Shown here piece by piece: positions 8,365-16,857 of a stretch of 64,000 bases of DNA. The position numbers and the translations under genes are program-made. The stretch's first letter is position 1; the number at the start of each line of letters is the position of its first letter. The notes below the pieces were generated by a model. It saw only the letters and a program-made list of their open reading frames with translations. It was not told the DNA's origin and made no database searches. This DNA is from an uncultured Lachnospiraceae bacterium (GTDB taxonomy: Bacteria; Bacillota; Clostridia; Lachnospirales; Lachnospiraceae): contig CAJUDH010000003.1 of assembly GCA_910584845.1 (NCBI GenBank), positions 221,795 to 285,794 of the forward strand, read 5' to 3'.

Positions 8365-8835
8365 ATGGCAAAAGACTATATTACGTTTACCATTGGACCG
8401 AAAAAGGACATTGCATTGATTGCCCATGACAACGAAAAGCCCAAACTGATCGAATGGTGCAAAGAACATTATTCGATTTTGAAGCGTCACAATTTATATG
8501 GAACAGGGACTACGGCGCGGATGATTACCGACCAGACCGGATTGACCGTAAAGGGGTACAACAGCGGCCCGCTGGGCGGCGACCAGCAGATCGGGGCGAA
8601 GATTGTGGAGGGGGTTATTGACTTTGTGGTGTTTTTTTCAGACCCTTTGACCGCCCAGCCCCATGACCCGGACGTGAAAGCCCTTATGAGGATCGCCCAG
8701 GTGTATGACATCCCTATGGCTGTCAACAAGGCCACGGCAGATTTTATGGTTACATCCGAATATATGAATACCGATTACCAGCATGACGTGATCAACTTCC
8801 GCAAGACAGTAAAAAAACGGGCGGAAACCTTGTAA
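8365..8835 (+). CDS. mgsA: Methylglyoxal synthase
   Basis: 156 residues from the ATG at 8365, 9 bases after AGGAG; an ATG at 8356 touches the ribosome binding site and is less likely. The enzyme converts dihydroxyacetone phosphate to methylglyoxal and phosphate, a bypass that relieves sugar-phosphate overload. Recognisable segments: IALIAHDNEKPKLIEW, the phosphate-binding GTGTTA, the SGPLGGDQQIG active-site loop with its Asp, and FFSDPLTAQPHDPDVKAL. A tandem repeat upstream of the promoter suggests control by a response regulator (inference). A dipeptidase gene follows after 14 bases. Confidence 0.95.
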   Translation: MAKDYITFTIGPKKDIALIAHDNEKPKLIEWCKEHYSILKRHNLYGTGTTARMITDQTGLTVKGYNSGPLGGDQQIGAKIVEGVIDFVVFFSDPLTAQPHDPDVKALMRIAQVYDIPMAVNKATADFMVTSEYMNTDYQHDVINFRKTVKKRAETL

Positions 8836-8849
8836 GCAGGAGGCGGCAC

Positions 8850-9836
8850 ATGAAAGTGGCAGATATGCACTGCGATACCATCGGCGAATTGTATCAAGAC
8901 CATCAGCGGGGAGGAAAAGCTTCCATCTGGGAAAACCGGCTACATATTGATTTACAGAAAATGAAAAAAGGGGGCTACCTGCTGCAAAATTTTGCCCTGT
9001 TCGTCCATTTGGGGCGGACAGAGCGCCCCTTTGAATATGCCATGAAGCTGGCCGACACCTTCTATGAGGAGCTGGAGGCCTATCCTGACCAGATCGGGAT
9101 TGTAAAAAGCTGGCAGGACATCGAGTCCAACCGCCGGGCCGGGCGGATGTCGGCCCTCCTTACTTTGGAGGAAGGGGGCGCCTGCCAGGGGGAGCTGGCG
9201 TATCTGCGGGATTTTTACCGCCTGGGCGTTCGGATGATGACCCTAACCTGGAATTTTGAGAACCAGCTGGCTTTCCCCAACCGGATGGCCCCGGATTCCG
9301 GCCGTTGCCTGCCGGAAACAGAGCGGGGGCTGACCGGAACCGGGGTTGCCTTTGTGGAAGAGATGGAACGGCTGGGGATGATCGTGGATATTTCCCATTT
9401 GGGGGACGCCGGGATCTGGGACGTGTTCCGCCATACAAAGAAGCCATTGGTCGCCAGCCATTCCAACGCCAGGGCATTAGCTTCCCATCCCCGCAACCTG
9501 ACAGACGATATGATCCGGGCCCTGGCCGAAAGGGGCGGGGTGGCCGGCATCAATTTTTGCGCTGCTTTCCTCCAGGATGAGGAGAACGGCCAGGAGCCGA
9601 AAAACAGCTATTGCCGCCAGATGGTCCGCCACATGGAGCATATGAAGCAAGTGGGCGGAATCGGCTGTATCGGCCTGGGCAGCGATTTCGACGGCATATC
9701 CAGCCGGGTGGAAATGCAAGACTGCTCCGGGATGCAGATGCTGGCTCGTGAAATGGGCCGACAGGGCTTTACGGAAAGTGAGGTAGAAGCCGTTTTTTCC
9801 GGCAATGTACTAAGGCTGTATCGAGAACTTTTATAG
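8850..9836 (+). CDS. Membrane-dipeptidase-type zinc peptidase (M19)
   Basis: 328 residues, normal for bacterial M19 enzymes. Metal and active-site motifs: DMHCDT at residues 4-9 (His-x-Asp), a glutamate in LLTLEEGG, VDISHLGD, VASHSNAR and GLGSDFDG near the end. The family is a TIM-barrel amidohydrolase that cleaves dipeptides, often with broad specificity including D-amino acid dipeptides. No signal peptide is seen, so it should be cytoplasmic. AGGAGG precedes the ATG. It is co-transcribed with mgsA and ends in a terminator. Confidence 0.9.
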   Translation: MKVADMHCDTIGELYQDHQRGGKASIWENRLHIDLQKMKKGGYLLQNFALFVHLGRTERPFEYAMKLADTFYEELEAYPDQIGIVKSWQDIESNRRAGRMSALLTLEEGGACQGELAYLRDFYRLGVRMMTLTWNFENQLAFPNRMAPDSGRCLPETERGLTGTGVAFVEEMERLGMIVDISHLGDAGIWDVFRHTKKPLVASHSNARALASHPRNLTDDMIRALAERGGVAGINFCAAFLQDEENGQEPKNSYCRQMVRHMEHMKQVGGIGCIGLGSDFDGISSRVEMQDCSGMQMLAREMGRQGFTESEVEAVFSGNVLRLYRELL

Positions 9837-9843
9837 GCAGGAA

Positions 9844-9892
9844 GGGCAAAGGGATCCGGGCAAAGACGTAGCGCGGCCCCTTTGCCCCTTTT
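9844..9892 (+). terminator. Terminator after the dipeptidase gene
   Basis: Stem GGGCAAAGGG (9844-9853) with CCCTTTGCCC (9878-9887), then CTTTT. The loop is long (24 bases). Confidence 0.7.
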
Positions 9893-10018
9893 GAATATCC
9901 GGGCACATTTTTAACCGGGGACAGTCCGTGGCCCTTTGTTTTTCCTGCATATTTTTGCCGGATAGGCGCCTTGGTACTTTATTGCTTTAAATTCCTAAAA
10001 AAATAAGGGCCGATAACG

Positions 10019-10047
10019 TTGACGTGGTGAAAAAATTGTAGTATGAT
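10019..10047 (+). promoter_or_regulatory. Promoter of the ABC transporter operon
   Basis: TTGACG (10019-10024), 17-base spacer, TATGAT (10042-10047). The binding-protein ATG lies 44 bases downstream behind AAGGGAG. Confidence 0.8.
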
Positions 10048-10090
10048 ACCAAGTGGCTATTAAAAATATCAATAAGGGAGATCGATAATT

Positions 10091-11146
10091 ATGAAGAAAT
10101 CAGGAAAATTATTAGCCATGATTCTGGCAGGGGCCATGGCCCTGTCCGTGACAGCCTGCTCCGGGGGCAGTACGGAAACCACGGCGGCAGATACTTCCGC
10201 CACAGATAGCCCGGATGCTGCCGACGCGGCCCAGGGCAGTGAAGAAGGCAGCCCGGAAGGGGAAGGGGCTACTTATACCGTGGGCATTTGCCAGCTGGTA
10301 CAACACGACGCGCTGGATGCCGCTACCCAGGGATTTAAAGATGCGCTTACAGAAGCTTTGGGCGATTCGGTGGTTTTTGACGAGCAAAACGCGCAGGGCG
10401 ATTCCAACACTTGTTCCACGATTGTCAACAGCTTTGTGTCCAGCGGCGTGGACCTGATCCTTGCCAATGCTACCCCGGCATTGCAGGCAGCCCAGGCCGG
10501 CACCAGCGAGATCCCGATCCTGGGCACTTCCGTTACGGAATACGGCGTAGCCCTTGGCATTGAGGGGTTTGACGGGACGGTAGGCGGGAATATTTCCGGT
10601 ACTTCCGACCTGGCGCCTTTGGACGAGCAGGCGGCCATGCTGCTGGAGCTGTTCCCGGAGGCAAAGAAGGTTGGCCTCCTTTATTGCTCTGCCGAAGCGA
10701 ATTCCCAGTATCAGGTGGATACGGTAAAGGCTGCTTTGGAAGCGTCCGGCTGTACCTGTGAGTATTATGCCTTTTCCGATTCCAATGACTTGTCCACCAT
10801 TGTGACCAGCGCAGCCAATGAATGCGATGTCATCTATATACCTACGGATAATACGGCGGCGGCCAATACGGAGATTATCAACAATGTCTGCGTACCGGCA
10901 AACGTCCCGGTTATCGCTGGGGAAGAAGGGATTTGTGCAGGCTGTGGCGTCGCCACTTTGTCCATCAGCTATTATGACCTGGGCGTTACCACCGGGGAGA
11001 TGGCCGCCAAGATCCTGACCGGGGAAGCCGACATCGCTGAAATGCCCATCGAATATGCCCCGCAGTTTACCAAAAAGTACAATAAAGAGATCTGTGAGTC
11101 TCTGGGCATCGAGATCCCCGAGGGCTATGTGGCCATAGGGCAATAA
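10091..11146 (+). CDS. ABC transporter substrate-binding lipoprotein (TrpX/ABC_sub_bind family)
   Basis: 351 residues. The N-terminus is a lipoprotein signal peptide with lipobox VTAC and lipidated Cys23. A Thr/Ser/Asp/Glu-rich spacer follows to about residue 60. The rest is a two-lobed periplasmic-binding fold of the ABC_sub_bind type: VGICQLVQHDALDAATQGF, ANATPALQAAQA, ILGTSVTEYG, KKVGLLYCSAEANSQYQV, IYIPTDNTAAANTEII, ITTGE-like segment near the end. Relatives include tryptophan/tyrosine importers (TrpXYZ), so an aromatic amino acid is one guess. The ligand cannot be read from sequence. Permease and ATPase follow. Confidence 0.88.
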   Translation: MKKSGKLLAMILAGAMALSVTACSGGSTETTAADTSATDSPDAADAAQGSEEGSPEGEGATYTVGICQLVQHDALDAATQGFKDALTEALGDSVVFDEQNAQGDSNTCSTIVNSFVSSGVDLILANATPALQAAQAGTSEIPILGTSVTEYGVALGIEGFDGTVGGNISGTSDLAPLDEQAAMLLELFPEAKKVGLLYCSAEANSQYQVDTVKAALEASGCTCEYYAFSDSNDLSTIVTSAANECDVIYIPTDNTAAANTEIINNVCVPANVPVIAGEEGICAGCGVATLSISYYDLGVTTGEMAAKILTGEADIAEMPIEYAPQFTKKYNKEICESLGIEIPEGYVAIGQ

Positions 11147-11162
11147 AGGTTTTCCAAGCATG

Positions 11163-11202
11163 TTTTTATTGGGCTGCGGTTTTTTGCGCAGCCCAATAAA
11201 AA
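11163..11202. promoter_or_regulatory. Long perfect inverted repeat between binding-protein and permease genes
   Basis: A 16-base-pair stem (11163-11178 with 11187-11202, core ATTGGGCTGCG) closes an 8-base loop rich in T. There is no T-run after it on the plus strand. Such hairpins after a binding-protein gene usually stabilise the upstream mRNA or reduce read-through, so that binding protein exceeds permease. That role is inference. Confidence 0.65.
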
Positions 11203-11247
11203 AGGTTATGGCAGGTATACGATAGGATGACAGGCTGAGGTGATAAG

Positions 11248-12225
11248 ATGAATTTAATCGGTGAATTAAGCAGTTTAGCCAATTCCCTGCCTGGCGCCGC
11301 GGCGCAGGGCTTGATTTGGGGGATTATGGCCATTGGCGTGTATATTACGTACCGTATTATGGATATTGCAGATTTGACGGTGGATGGCACTTTGTGTACC
11401 GGGGGCGCTATTTGCATCATGTGGATGCTTAGCGGCCACAGCGTATGGATGTCCTTGTTTTTTGCGTTGCTGGCCGGTATGGCGGCAGGGCTGGTGACAG
11501 GGCTTTTGCACACATTTATGGGGATTCCGGCAATTTTATCCGGTATTTTGACACAGCTTGGGCTGTATTCGGTGAATTTGAAAATTATGGGAAAGGCGAA
11601 CCAGGCCATCAATGTGGACAAATTTGACCTGTTAATCTCCCTTCGTTATATTAAGAACGTACCCTTTTTTAAAAATACCATTTTGCTGGTGGCAGTGATT
11701 ACCGTGGTGCTGATTGTAATTTTGTACTGGTTTTTCGGGACGGAGCTGGGATGTTCTTTGCGGGCCACGGGATGCAATGGCAAGATGGCACGGGCCCAGG
11801 GCATTAATACGGATTTGTGCCGGATCCTGGGGCTTATGATTTCCAATGGCCTGGTAGCTTTTTCCGGGGCCCTTTTGGCCCAGTACCAGGGCTTTGCCGA
11901 CGTGAACATGGGCCGGGGGGCCATTGTGATTGGCCTGGCGGCCGTGATTATCGGTGAAGCCGTGTTCGGAAAAGTGTTCCATAATTTTGGATTCCGGCTT
12001 TTGGGGGTGGCGTTGGGTTCCATTATCTATTACCTGGTGCTGCAGGTAGTAATCTGGAGGAAATTTGACACCGATTTGTTAAAGCTCCTTTCGGCTTTGG
12101 TAGTGGCTATTTTCCTGGCTGTCCCTGCTTGGAAGAGCCGGTATGCTTTATGGGTTTCCTGGCTGAAAAAGGATTTTTGTGAATATTGGAAAACCAGCAA
12201 GGTGAAACAGGGGGGTGAGGGCTGA
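11248..12225 (+). CDS. ABC transporter permease (TrpY-like, BPD_transp_2)
   Basis: 325 residues with about eight or nine hydrophobic segments, for example LIWGIMAIGVYITYRI, SLFFALLAGMAAGLVTGLL and TILLVAVITVVLIVILYWFF. The segment GCSLRATGCNGKMARAQGIN is the cytoplasmic coupling loop seen in permeases of the branched-chain amino acid and ribose class. The ATG at 11248 has weak GGTGATAAG upstream. Its stop codon overlaps the ATPase start (TGATG), so the two are translationally coupled. Confidence 0.88.
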   Translation: MNLIGELSSLANSLPGAAAQGLIWGIMAIGVYITYRIMDIADLTVDGTLCTGGAICIMWMLSGHSVWMSLFFALLAGMAAGLVTGLLHTFMGIPAILSGILTQLGLYSVNLKIMGKANQAINVDKFDLLISLRYIKNVPFFKNTILLVAVITVVLIVILYWFFGTELGCSLRATGCNGKMARAQGINTDLCRILGLMISNGLVAFSGALLAQYQGFADVNMGRGAIVIGLAAVIIGEAVFGKVFHNFGFRLLGVALGSIIYYLVLQVVIWRKFDTDLLKLLSALVVAIFLAVPAWKSRYALWVSWLKKDFCEYWKTSKVKQGGEG

Positions 12226-13022
12226 TGCTGGAAATTAAAAACATATCCAAAACCTTTAACCCGGGTACGGTAAACGAAAAGCAGGCCCTAAAAGGGTTAA
12301 GCTTGAGGCTGGAAGACGGTGATTTCGTCACGGTTATCGGGGGGAACGGCGCTGGAAAATCCACCTTGTTAAATGCCATTGCCGGCGTTTGGCTGGTTGA
12401 CCAGGGGAAAATCATCATTGACGGAAAGGACGTAACCAGGCTTCCGGAATATAGGCGAGCCCGGTTTTTGGGGCGGGTATTCCAGGACCCTATGAATGGT
12501 ACGGCAGCTACCATGGGTATTGATGAAAACCTGGCCTTGGCTTTGCGTCGGGGGCACAGGCGGACGTTAAAGCAAGGCATTGCCGGAAGCGAGCGCAAAC
12601 TGTACCGGGACCTTTTGGCTACTTTGAACCTTGGGCTGGAAAGCCGGTTGACTTCCAAAGTGGGTTTGCTGTCCGGCGGCCAGCGGCAGGCAGTTACCTT
12701 GCTTATGGCTACGTTGGAAAAACCGAAGCTGCTCCTTTTGGATGAGCATACGGCTGCCCTGGACCCTAAGACGGCCGCCAAGGTGCTGGAGCTTACCCAG
12801 ACGATCGTAAACCGGGATCATTTGACCACGTTGATGATCACCCACAATATGCGGGATGCCATCCAAATCGGCAACCGTTTGATTATGATGAACGACGGGA
12901 AGATTATCTATGATGTTTCCGGGGAAGAAAAGAAGAGGCTGAAGGTGGAGGATTTGCTAAGGAAGTTTGCCGAGGCCAGCGGCGAGGAATTTGCCAACGA
13001 CCGGATGATGCTGGCAAAGTAA
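12225..13022 (+). CDS. ABC transporter ATP-binding protein (TrpZ-like)
   Basis: 265 residues. Walker A GGNGAGKST (about residues 40-48), Q-loop in RVFQDPMNG, ABC signature LSGGQRQA, Walker B LLLLDEHTAALD, and switch histidine in MITHNMRDA. It supplies energy to the permease encoded just upstream, with which it overlaps by one base. The next gene follows after 44 bases and may belong to the same transcript. Confidence 0.93.
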   Translation: MLEIKNISKTFNPGTVNEKQALKGLSLRLEDGDFVTVIGGNGAGKSTLLNAIAGVWLVDQGKIIIDGKDVTRLPEYRRARFLGRVFQDPMNGTAATMGIDENLALALRRGHRRTLKQGIAGSERKLYRDLLATLNLGLESRLTSKVGLLSGGQRQAVTLLMATLEKPKLLLLDEHTAALDPKTAAKVLELTQTIVNRDHLTTLMITHNMRDAIQIGNRLIMMNDGKIIYDVSGEEKKRLKVEDLLRKFAEASGEEFANDRMMLAK

Positions 13023-13066
13023 ATGCATGAACGGTTCCAATCATTTTCAGGAGGTGAGAAGGTCTT

Positions 13067-13711
13067 ATGGACAAAAGCAAACTGGTTATCACCATTGAGA
13101 GGCAATATGGCAGCGGGGGGAGGATTGTTGGGAAAAAGCTGGCACAGGAGCTGAATATCCCCTTTTATGACGACGAGATCCTGCACATGACGGCAGAACG
13201 CAGCGCCGTGGGGGAGCAATATTTCCGGCTGGCCGACGAGAAAGCCGGAAACAACCTGCTGCGCAGGATTGTGGGCGGAATGCGGCACATATCCCTGGGG
13301 GAGCCGAAGACAGAGGGGGATGTGACTTCCCCGGAAAACCTGTTCAAATTCCAGTCGGCGGTGATCCGGGAACTGGCAGACAGCGGCTCCTGCGTCATTG
13401 TAGGCCGCTGTGCGGATTTTGTGCTGGAGTCGGCGGGGAAAGAAGATTTAATTAAACTGTTTGTGTATGCCGATATGCCCACATGCATCCGGCGGACCAT
13501 GGAGGTAGACGGGATAGAGGATACGAAAGAGGCCTTGAATAAGCTGAACAAGATCACCCGGCAAAGGCGGGAATACCACCGGTATTTTACGGGAAAAGAA
13601 TGGGAGGACGTAAACAATTATGACTTACCCATCAATGCCAGCAACCTGGAACTAGACCAGGTGGTGGAATTGGTCAAGACTTATATCCGGATCGTGGGGT
13701 ATGACATTTGA
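13067..13711 (+). CDS. Cytidylate-kinase-like family protein
   Basis: 214 residues. The start VITIERQYGSGGRIVGKKLA is the P-loop region of the Cytidylate_kin2 family (Gly-rich, ending in a Lys). PFYDDEIL follows, as in CMP kinases. Later segments are CVIVGRCADFVL and LIKLFVYADMPTCIRR, the latter being the lid/NMP side. The family is widespread in Firmicutes beside transport genes and is usually not the housekeeping Cmk, so a nucleotide-kinase role is not proven. The ATG follows CAGGAGGTGAGAAGG. Transcription probably ends at the hairpin at 13785-13842. Confidence 0.85.
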   Translation: MDKSKLVITIERQYGSGGRIVGKKLAQELNIPFYDDEILHMTAERSAVGEQYFRLADEKAGNNLLRRIVGGMRHISLGEPKTEGDVTSPENLFKFQSAVIRELADSGSCVIVGRCADFVLESAGKEDLIKLFVYADMPTCIRRTMEVDGIEDTKEALNKLNKITRQRREYHRYFTGKEWEDVNNYDLPINASNLELDQVVELVKTYIRIVGYDI

Positions 13712-13784
13712 TGTTTAAGATAAGGCCATGGAGGCAACCAAAACGGTTTTCCGGATGAGCGGGGATTTTCGGGGCGGAAAACAG

Positions 13785-13842
13785 AAAGGGGCATGGGCCG
13801 CAAGTATGGCCGTTTGACGGCCTGGCGGCGTATGCCCCTTTT
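13785..13842 (+). terminator. Terminator after the cytidylate-kinase-like gene
   Basis: Outer stem AAAGGGGCAT (13785-13794) with ATGCCCCTTTT (13832-13842) and an inner hairpin GGCCG-TTTGA-CGGCC. The Ts at the end are part of the stem. Confidence 0.65.
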
Positions 13843-13959
13843 GGCCTACCTGCCTTTTGAAGGGAACGGATAAAAGCCGTGGCGGCGGACGCTTCAAAGG
13901 CGATTCCGGGAGCAGGCCCGGAAGGGCTTACCATACAATAAACCCTTCCGGCCCGGGCA

Positions 13960-14820
13960 TTACCTGCCGGTGGCCATGCCGATGTTTACTGCCGGGATTT
14001 CTTTGCCTGTAATGGTGCCGGTGTATTCTACCTGTACCACATTTCCTACGCTGTAGCCGGACAAGTCAATGCCGTCGGCGATAAACGTGTAGAAATCGCC
14101 GTCGGCAGATTCCAGGATAATATTGTTGTCTTCGATTTGGGCCACATCACCTACAAAGGCGAAAATATCGGCCTCCGGGGTGCCATAAGAATCTTCCATA
14201 ACAATTTTTACGGCCATGGCCTCATCATCCAGGTCACCAATATAGGTGACGGTAGCTTTCTTGCCGGCAGTAATCCCATCGGCGGCTACGATGTATGCAT
14301 TGGCGCTGCCAAGGGTGTAGGTTTCCCCGTCTTCCATTTTTAGGGTGATGGTTTCGTCCCCGGTTTCCGTCACCGTCCCTTCAGCAGAAGGGTCTGTGTT
14401 TTGGCCAATGACAGATTCCATTACCTCCAGGGCCATTACCGGAACCGGATCCTGGGTGGACTCGGCGGGGAAGGTGATTTCTACGGAATCGCCTTCGGCG
14501 AAGGGGAATTCCCGGGTAATGTCGGCTTTGGATATATCGTATTTCTTTTCGCCGCCGCCGTCGTCGCTTTTAACTGTCAATACGTCGCCGTCTATGGCAG
14601 TGACGATACCGGTCATGTAATCTTCCTCAACTTCTTCTTCCTCTGTGCTTTCCTCCGTGGCTTCTTCGGATCCGGCCCCGGGGGACTGGGCATTTGCCTC
14701 GGCAGCGTCCGTGGCTTCGGTAGTTGCGGCCGTGGAGGCATCGCTGTCTTTTTTGGAAGAACAGGCGGTAGCGCCTAGGGCCAGGGTCAGTACGGCAACA
14801 GCAATCAGTGTTTTTTTCAT
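13960..14820 (-). CDS. Lipoprotein with acidic linker and repeated small beta modules
   Basis: 286 residues from the ATG at 14820 (AGAGGAGT upstream). Lipoprotein signal peptide with Cys20 in GATACSSK, then a Ser/Thr/Ala/Glu-rich low-complexity linker to about residue 75. The remainder seems to contain three similar modules of the form G-V-(T/A)-x-I/E-x-D/N-x-L/I-T/I-L-x-x-x-D-G-x-x-Y-T, separated by stretches of type V-G-N-V-V-x-V-x-Y-x-G. They look like small OB-like or SH3-like barrels. No named family is recognised. It is divergent from the SH3/NlpC-P60 gene, which suggests a shared cell envelope role (inference). Confidence 0.7.
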   Translation of the reverse strand: MKKTLIAVAVLTLALGATACSSKKDSDASTAATTEATDAAEANAQSPGAGSEEATEESTEEEEVEEDYMTGIVTAIDGDVLTVKSDDGGGEKKYDISKADITREFPFAEGDSVEITFPAESTQDPVPVMALEVMESVIGQNTDPSAEGTVTETGDETITLKMEDGETYTLGSANAYIVAADGITAGKKATVTYIGDLDDEAMAVKIVMEDSYGTPEADIFAFVGDVAQIEDNNIILESADGDFYTFIADGIDLSGYSVGNVVQVEYTGTITGKEIPAVNIGMATGR

Positions 14821-15127
14821 AATTAAAATCCACTCCTCTTTGAATTTTGTTAAATCTATTTTTTTCCTTGTCGACAAGCTACAGTCTACTACAAACGAAA
14901 TAAAAATACTATTGATTTTTTATTAAAATTTCAGCCAGACTGTGAATCTTTTGTGAAAATCCGGCGAATTTTGGCAATCGTAACATTTTTTTTAATTTTT
15001 CAGCGTCATTGTAGAAAATGGAAAATATTTGTGATATAATCTCGAGGGAAATGTCAGGAAGGGAAACCCCGCTTTGCGGGGCTTAAATTTACTGGATTTG
15101 ATAGGGTAATTCCAACAAGGAGACAGT
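14821..15127. promoter_or_regulatory. Divergent intergenic region with a 12-base palindrome and a hairpin leader
   Basis: This 307-base AT-rich gap separates the lipoprotein (minus) from the SH3/NlpC-P60 gene (plus). It contains CTTGTCGACAAG (14867-14878), a perfect palindrome in the lipoprotein leader that could be an operator. It also has an extended -10 promoter TGA-TATAAT (15032-15040) for the plus gene and a CCCCGC-TTT-GCGGGG hairpin (about 15067-15081) in that gene's leader. No coding sequence is apparent. Confidence 0.5.
15032..15040 (+). promoter_or_regulatory. Extended -10 promoter of the SH3/NlpC-P60 gene
   Basis: TGA followed by TATAAT (15035-15040). The best -35 candidate, TTGTAG, is 20 bases upstream, so recognition would rely on the extended -10. 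Confidence 0.6.
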
Positions 15128-16762
15128 ATGGCAGATGACAAAAAGTATATCCAACGGTTAAACAGGCCAAAATCAAGGAAAAGGAAGTTCTCCGGCAGGC
15201 AATATGCGGCCAGCGCGGCGGCAGTGGTTTTGATACTGTCTGCGGCCGTGATGCTTTGGAAAAACCAGGATGGGGCGCCTGGGGCGGCAGACGATGTGGA
15301 AGCAGGGGCGATGGAAGAGGTCCGGCCTTCAGAAATTGCGGCTACCGTGCCGGAAACCACATTGTCGGAAGAAGAACTGGCGGCCATACAGCTGGCCCAG
15401 GACAAGCAGGCAGTTGTGGATTCTTATGGGAACCTGGGGCTGGTCAAGGTGTCGGGGTACCTGAATGTCCGGGAGTCACCGGGGCCTAACGGAAAGATTA
15501 TCGGAAAGCTGCAGGAAAACAGTGCCTGCGAGATATTAGACACCCAAGGGGAGTGGCATCATATTACTTCCGGAGGGATTGAAGGCTATATCAGCAACCA
15601 ATATGTGGTAAGCGGTGAAGAAGCCCGCCAGGCGGCCGTGGAACAGGTGGGGGTTATGGCGGTGGTAAATACGGACAAGCTCAATATCCGTTCGGAACCC
15701 GTGCTTGACTCGGCCAACGTGGTGGGGCAGGCATTGATGAACGAGCGCTATCCCGTGCTGGAGGAGCTGGAAGGCTGGATCCGTATTGAAGAAGGCTACA
15801 TCTCGTCGGATTATGTGGAAGTGCGGTATGCGCTTAATGAAGCCAGGAAACTGGATTTACGGGCTATGGCCCTTAACCAGTATGACCATTTGGTGATTTC
15901 CAAAGTCGACAATTATTTAAATATCCGTAAAGACCCCAGTATGGCGGATGATACCAATGTAATCGGCAAATTCCCCGGCAAAGCGGCGGGGGAGATATTG
16001 GAAACGGTGGACGGATGGTATAAGATTAAATCGGGTTCCATTACCGGCTATATCACGGCAGACCCCCAGTATGTGGCCGTGGGGCAGGAGGCCAGGGATT
16101 TGGCCCTGGAAACGGCCACGCTCATGGCCATTGTCAATACGGACAAATTGAATGTGCGTTCCGAGCCCTCTACCGAATCTAAAATATGGACCCAGATATC
16201 CAAGGAGGAAAGGTATTCGGTGGTGGACCAGCTGGACGGCTGGGTGCAGATTGAGTTGGATATGGGGGACAGCGAGGAAGGGGAATCGTCGGACAAAGCC
16301 TTTATCGCTACCCGGGAGAACAATGTTGAAGTCCGCTATGCGTTGACGGAGGCCATCAAATTCTCCCCGGTGGAGGAACGGGCCAACCAGCAGGCGGCTT
16401 TGCGGACAAAGGTAGTGAACTATGGGCTGCAATTTGTAGGGAACCGTTATGTCTGGGGCGGCAACGACCCCCATACGGGCGCCGACTGTTCAGGGTTTGT
16501 ACGGTATGTACTGCGCAATGTGGCCGGGGTCAACCTGCCCCGTACTTCCCGGGAACAGGCGAAAACCGGTCGGGCCATCACTTCCTCTGAGATGCGGCCA
16601 GGCGATTTGATTTTTTATGCCAACAGCCGGGGCGTGGTGAACCATGTAGCCATGTATATCGGCAACGGGCAGATTGTCCACGCGGCCAGCCGCAGGAGCG
16701 GGATCAAGATTTCCACATGGAATTACCGGACCCCCAAAACCATACGCAGCTTTTTGGATTGA
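15128..16762 (+). CDS. Membrane-anchored SH3 x4 - NlpC/P60 cell wall hydrolase
   Basis: 544 residues. A basic N-terminus (about residues 10-20, RPKSRKRK) precedes one transmembrane helix (about residues 25-42, AASAAAVVLILSAAVML), giving an extracellular C-terminus. Four bacterial SH3 domains follow, around residues 100-160, 175-235, 255-318 and 325-400, arranged as two copies of a two-domain unit. The C-terminal NlpC/P60 peptidase has catalytic Cys454 (GADCSGF), His506 (VNHVAMY) and third residue His518 (VHAAS). Such enzymes cut stem peptides of peptidoglycan. ACAAGGAGACAGT precedes the ATG. A strong terminator follows. Confidence 0.92.
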   Translation: MADDKKYIQRLNRPKSRKRKFSGRQYAASAAAVVLILSAAVMLWKNQDGAPGAADDVEAGAMEEVRPSEIAATVPETTLSEEELAAIQLAQDKQAVVDSYGNLGLVKVSGYLNVRESPGPNGKIIGKLQENSACEILDTQGEWHHITSGGIEGYISNQYVVSGEEARQAAVEQVGVMAVVNTDKLNIRSEPVLDSANVVGQALMNERYPVLEELEGWIRIEEGYISSDYVEVRYALNEARKLDLRAMALNQYDHLVISKVDNYLNIRKDPSMADDTNVIGKFPGKAAGEILETVDGWYKIKSGSITGYITADPQYVAVGQEARDLALETATLMAIVNTDKLNVRSEPSTESKIWTQISKEERYSVVDQLDGWVQIELDMGDSEEGESSDKAFIATRENNVEVRYALTEAIKFSPVEERANQQAALRTKVVNYGLQFVGNRYVWGGNDPHTGADCSGFVRYVLRNVAGVNLPRTSREQAKTGRAITSSEMRPGDLIFYANSRGVVNHVAMYIGNGQIVHAASRRSGIKISTWNYRTPKTIRSFLD

Positions 16763-16801
16763 CCTGGCATTTACAACGTTTTGGGCGGCCTGCCTGCTAT
16801 C

Positions 16802-16838
16802 AAAAAGCCAAGGGATGGCAAATATCCCTTGGCTTTTT
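16802..16838. terminator. Bidirectional terminator between convergent genes
   Basis: A perfect 15-base-pair stem (16802-16816 with 16824-16838) with a 7-base loop and runs of five A and five T at its ends. It serves both the hydrolase gene (plus) and the LysR gene (minus). Confidence 0.92.
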
Positions 16839-16857
16839 GGCATGGAGGTATGGCTTT

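Noticed and set aside
10112..11161. Minus-strand 349-codon frame over the binding-protein gene
   Set aside because: It is the antisense shadow of the lipoprotein gene; there is no promoter or recognisable domain.
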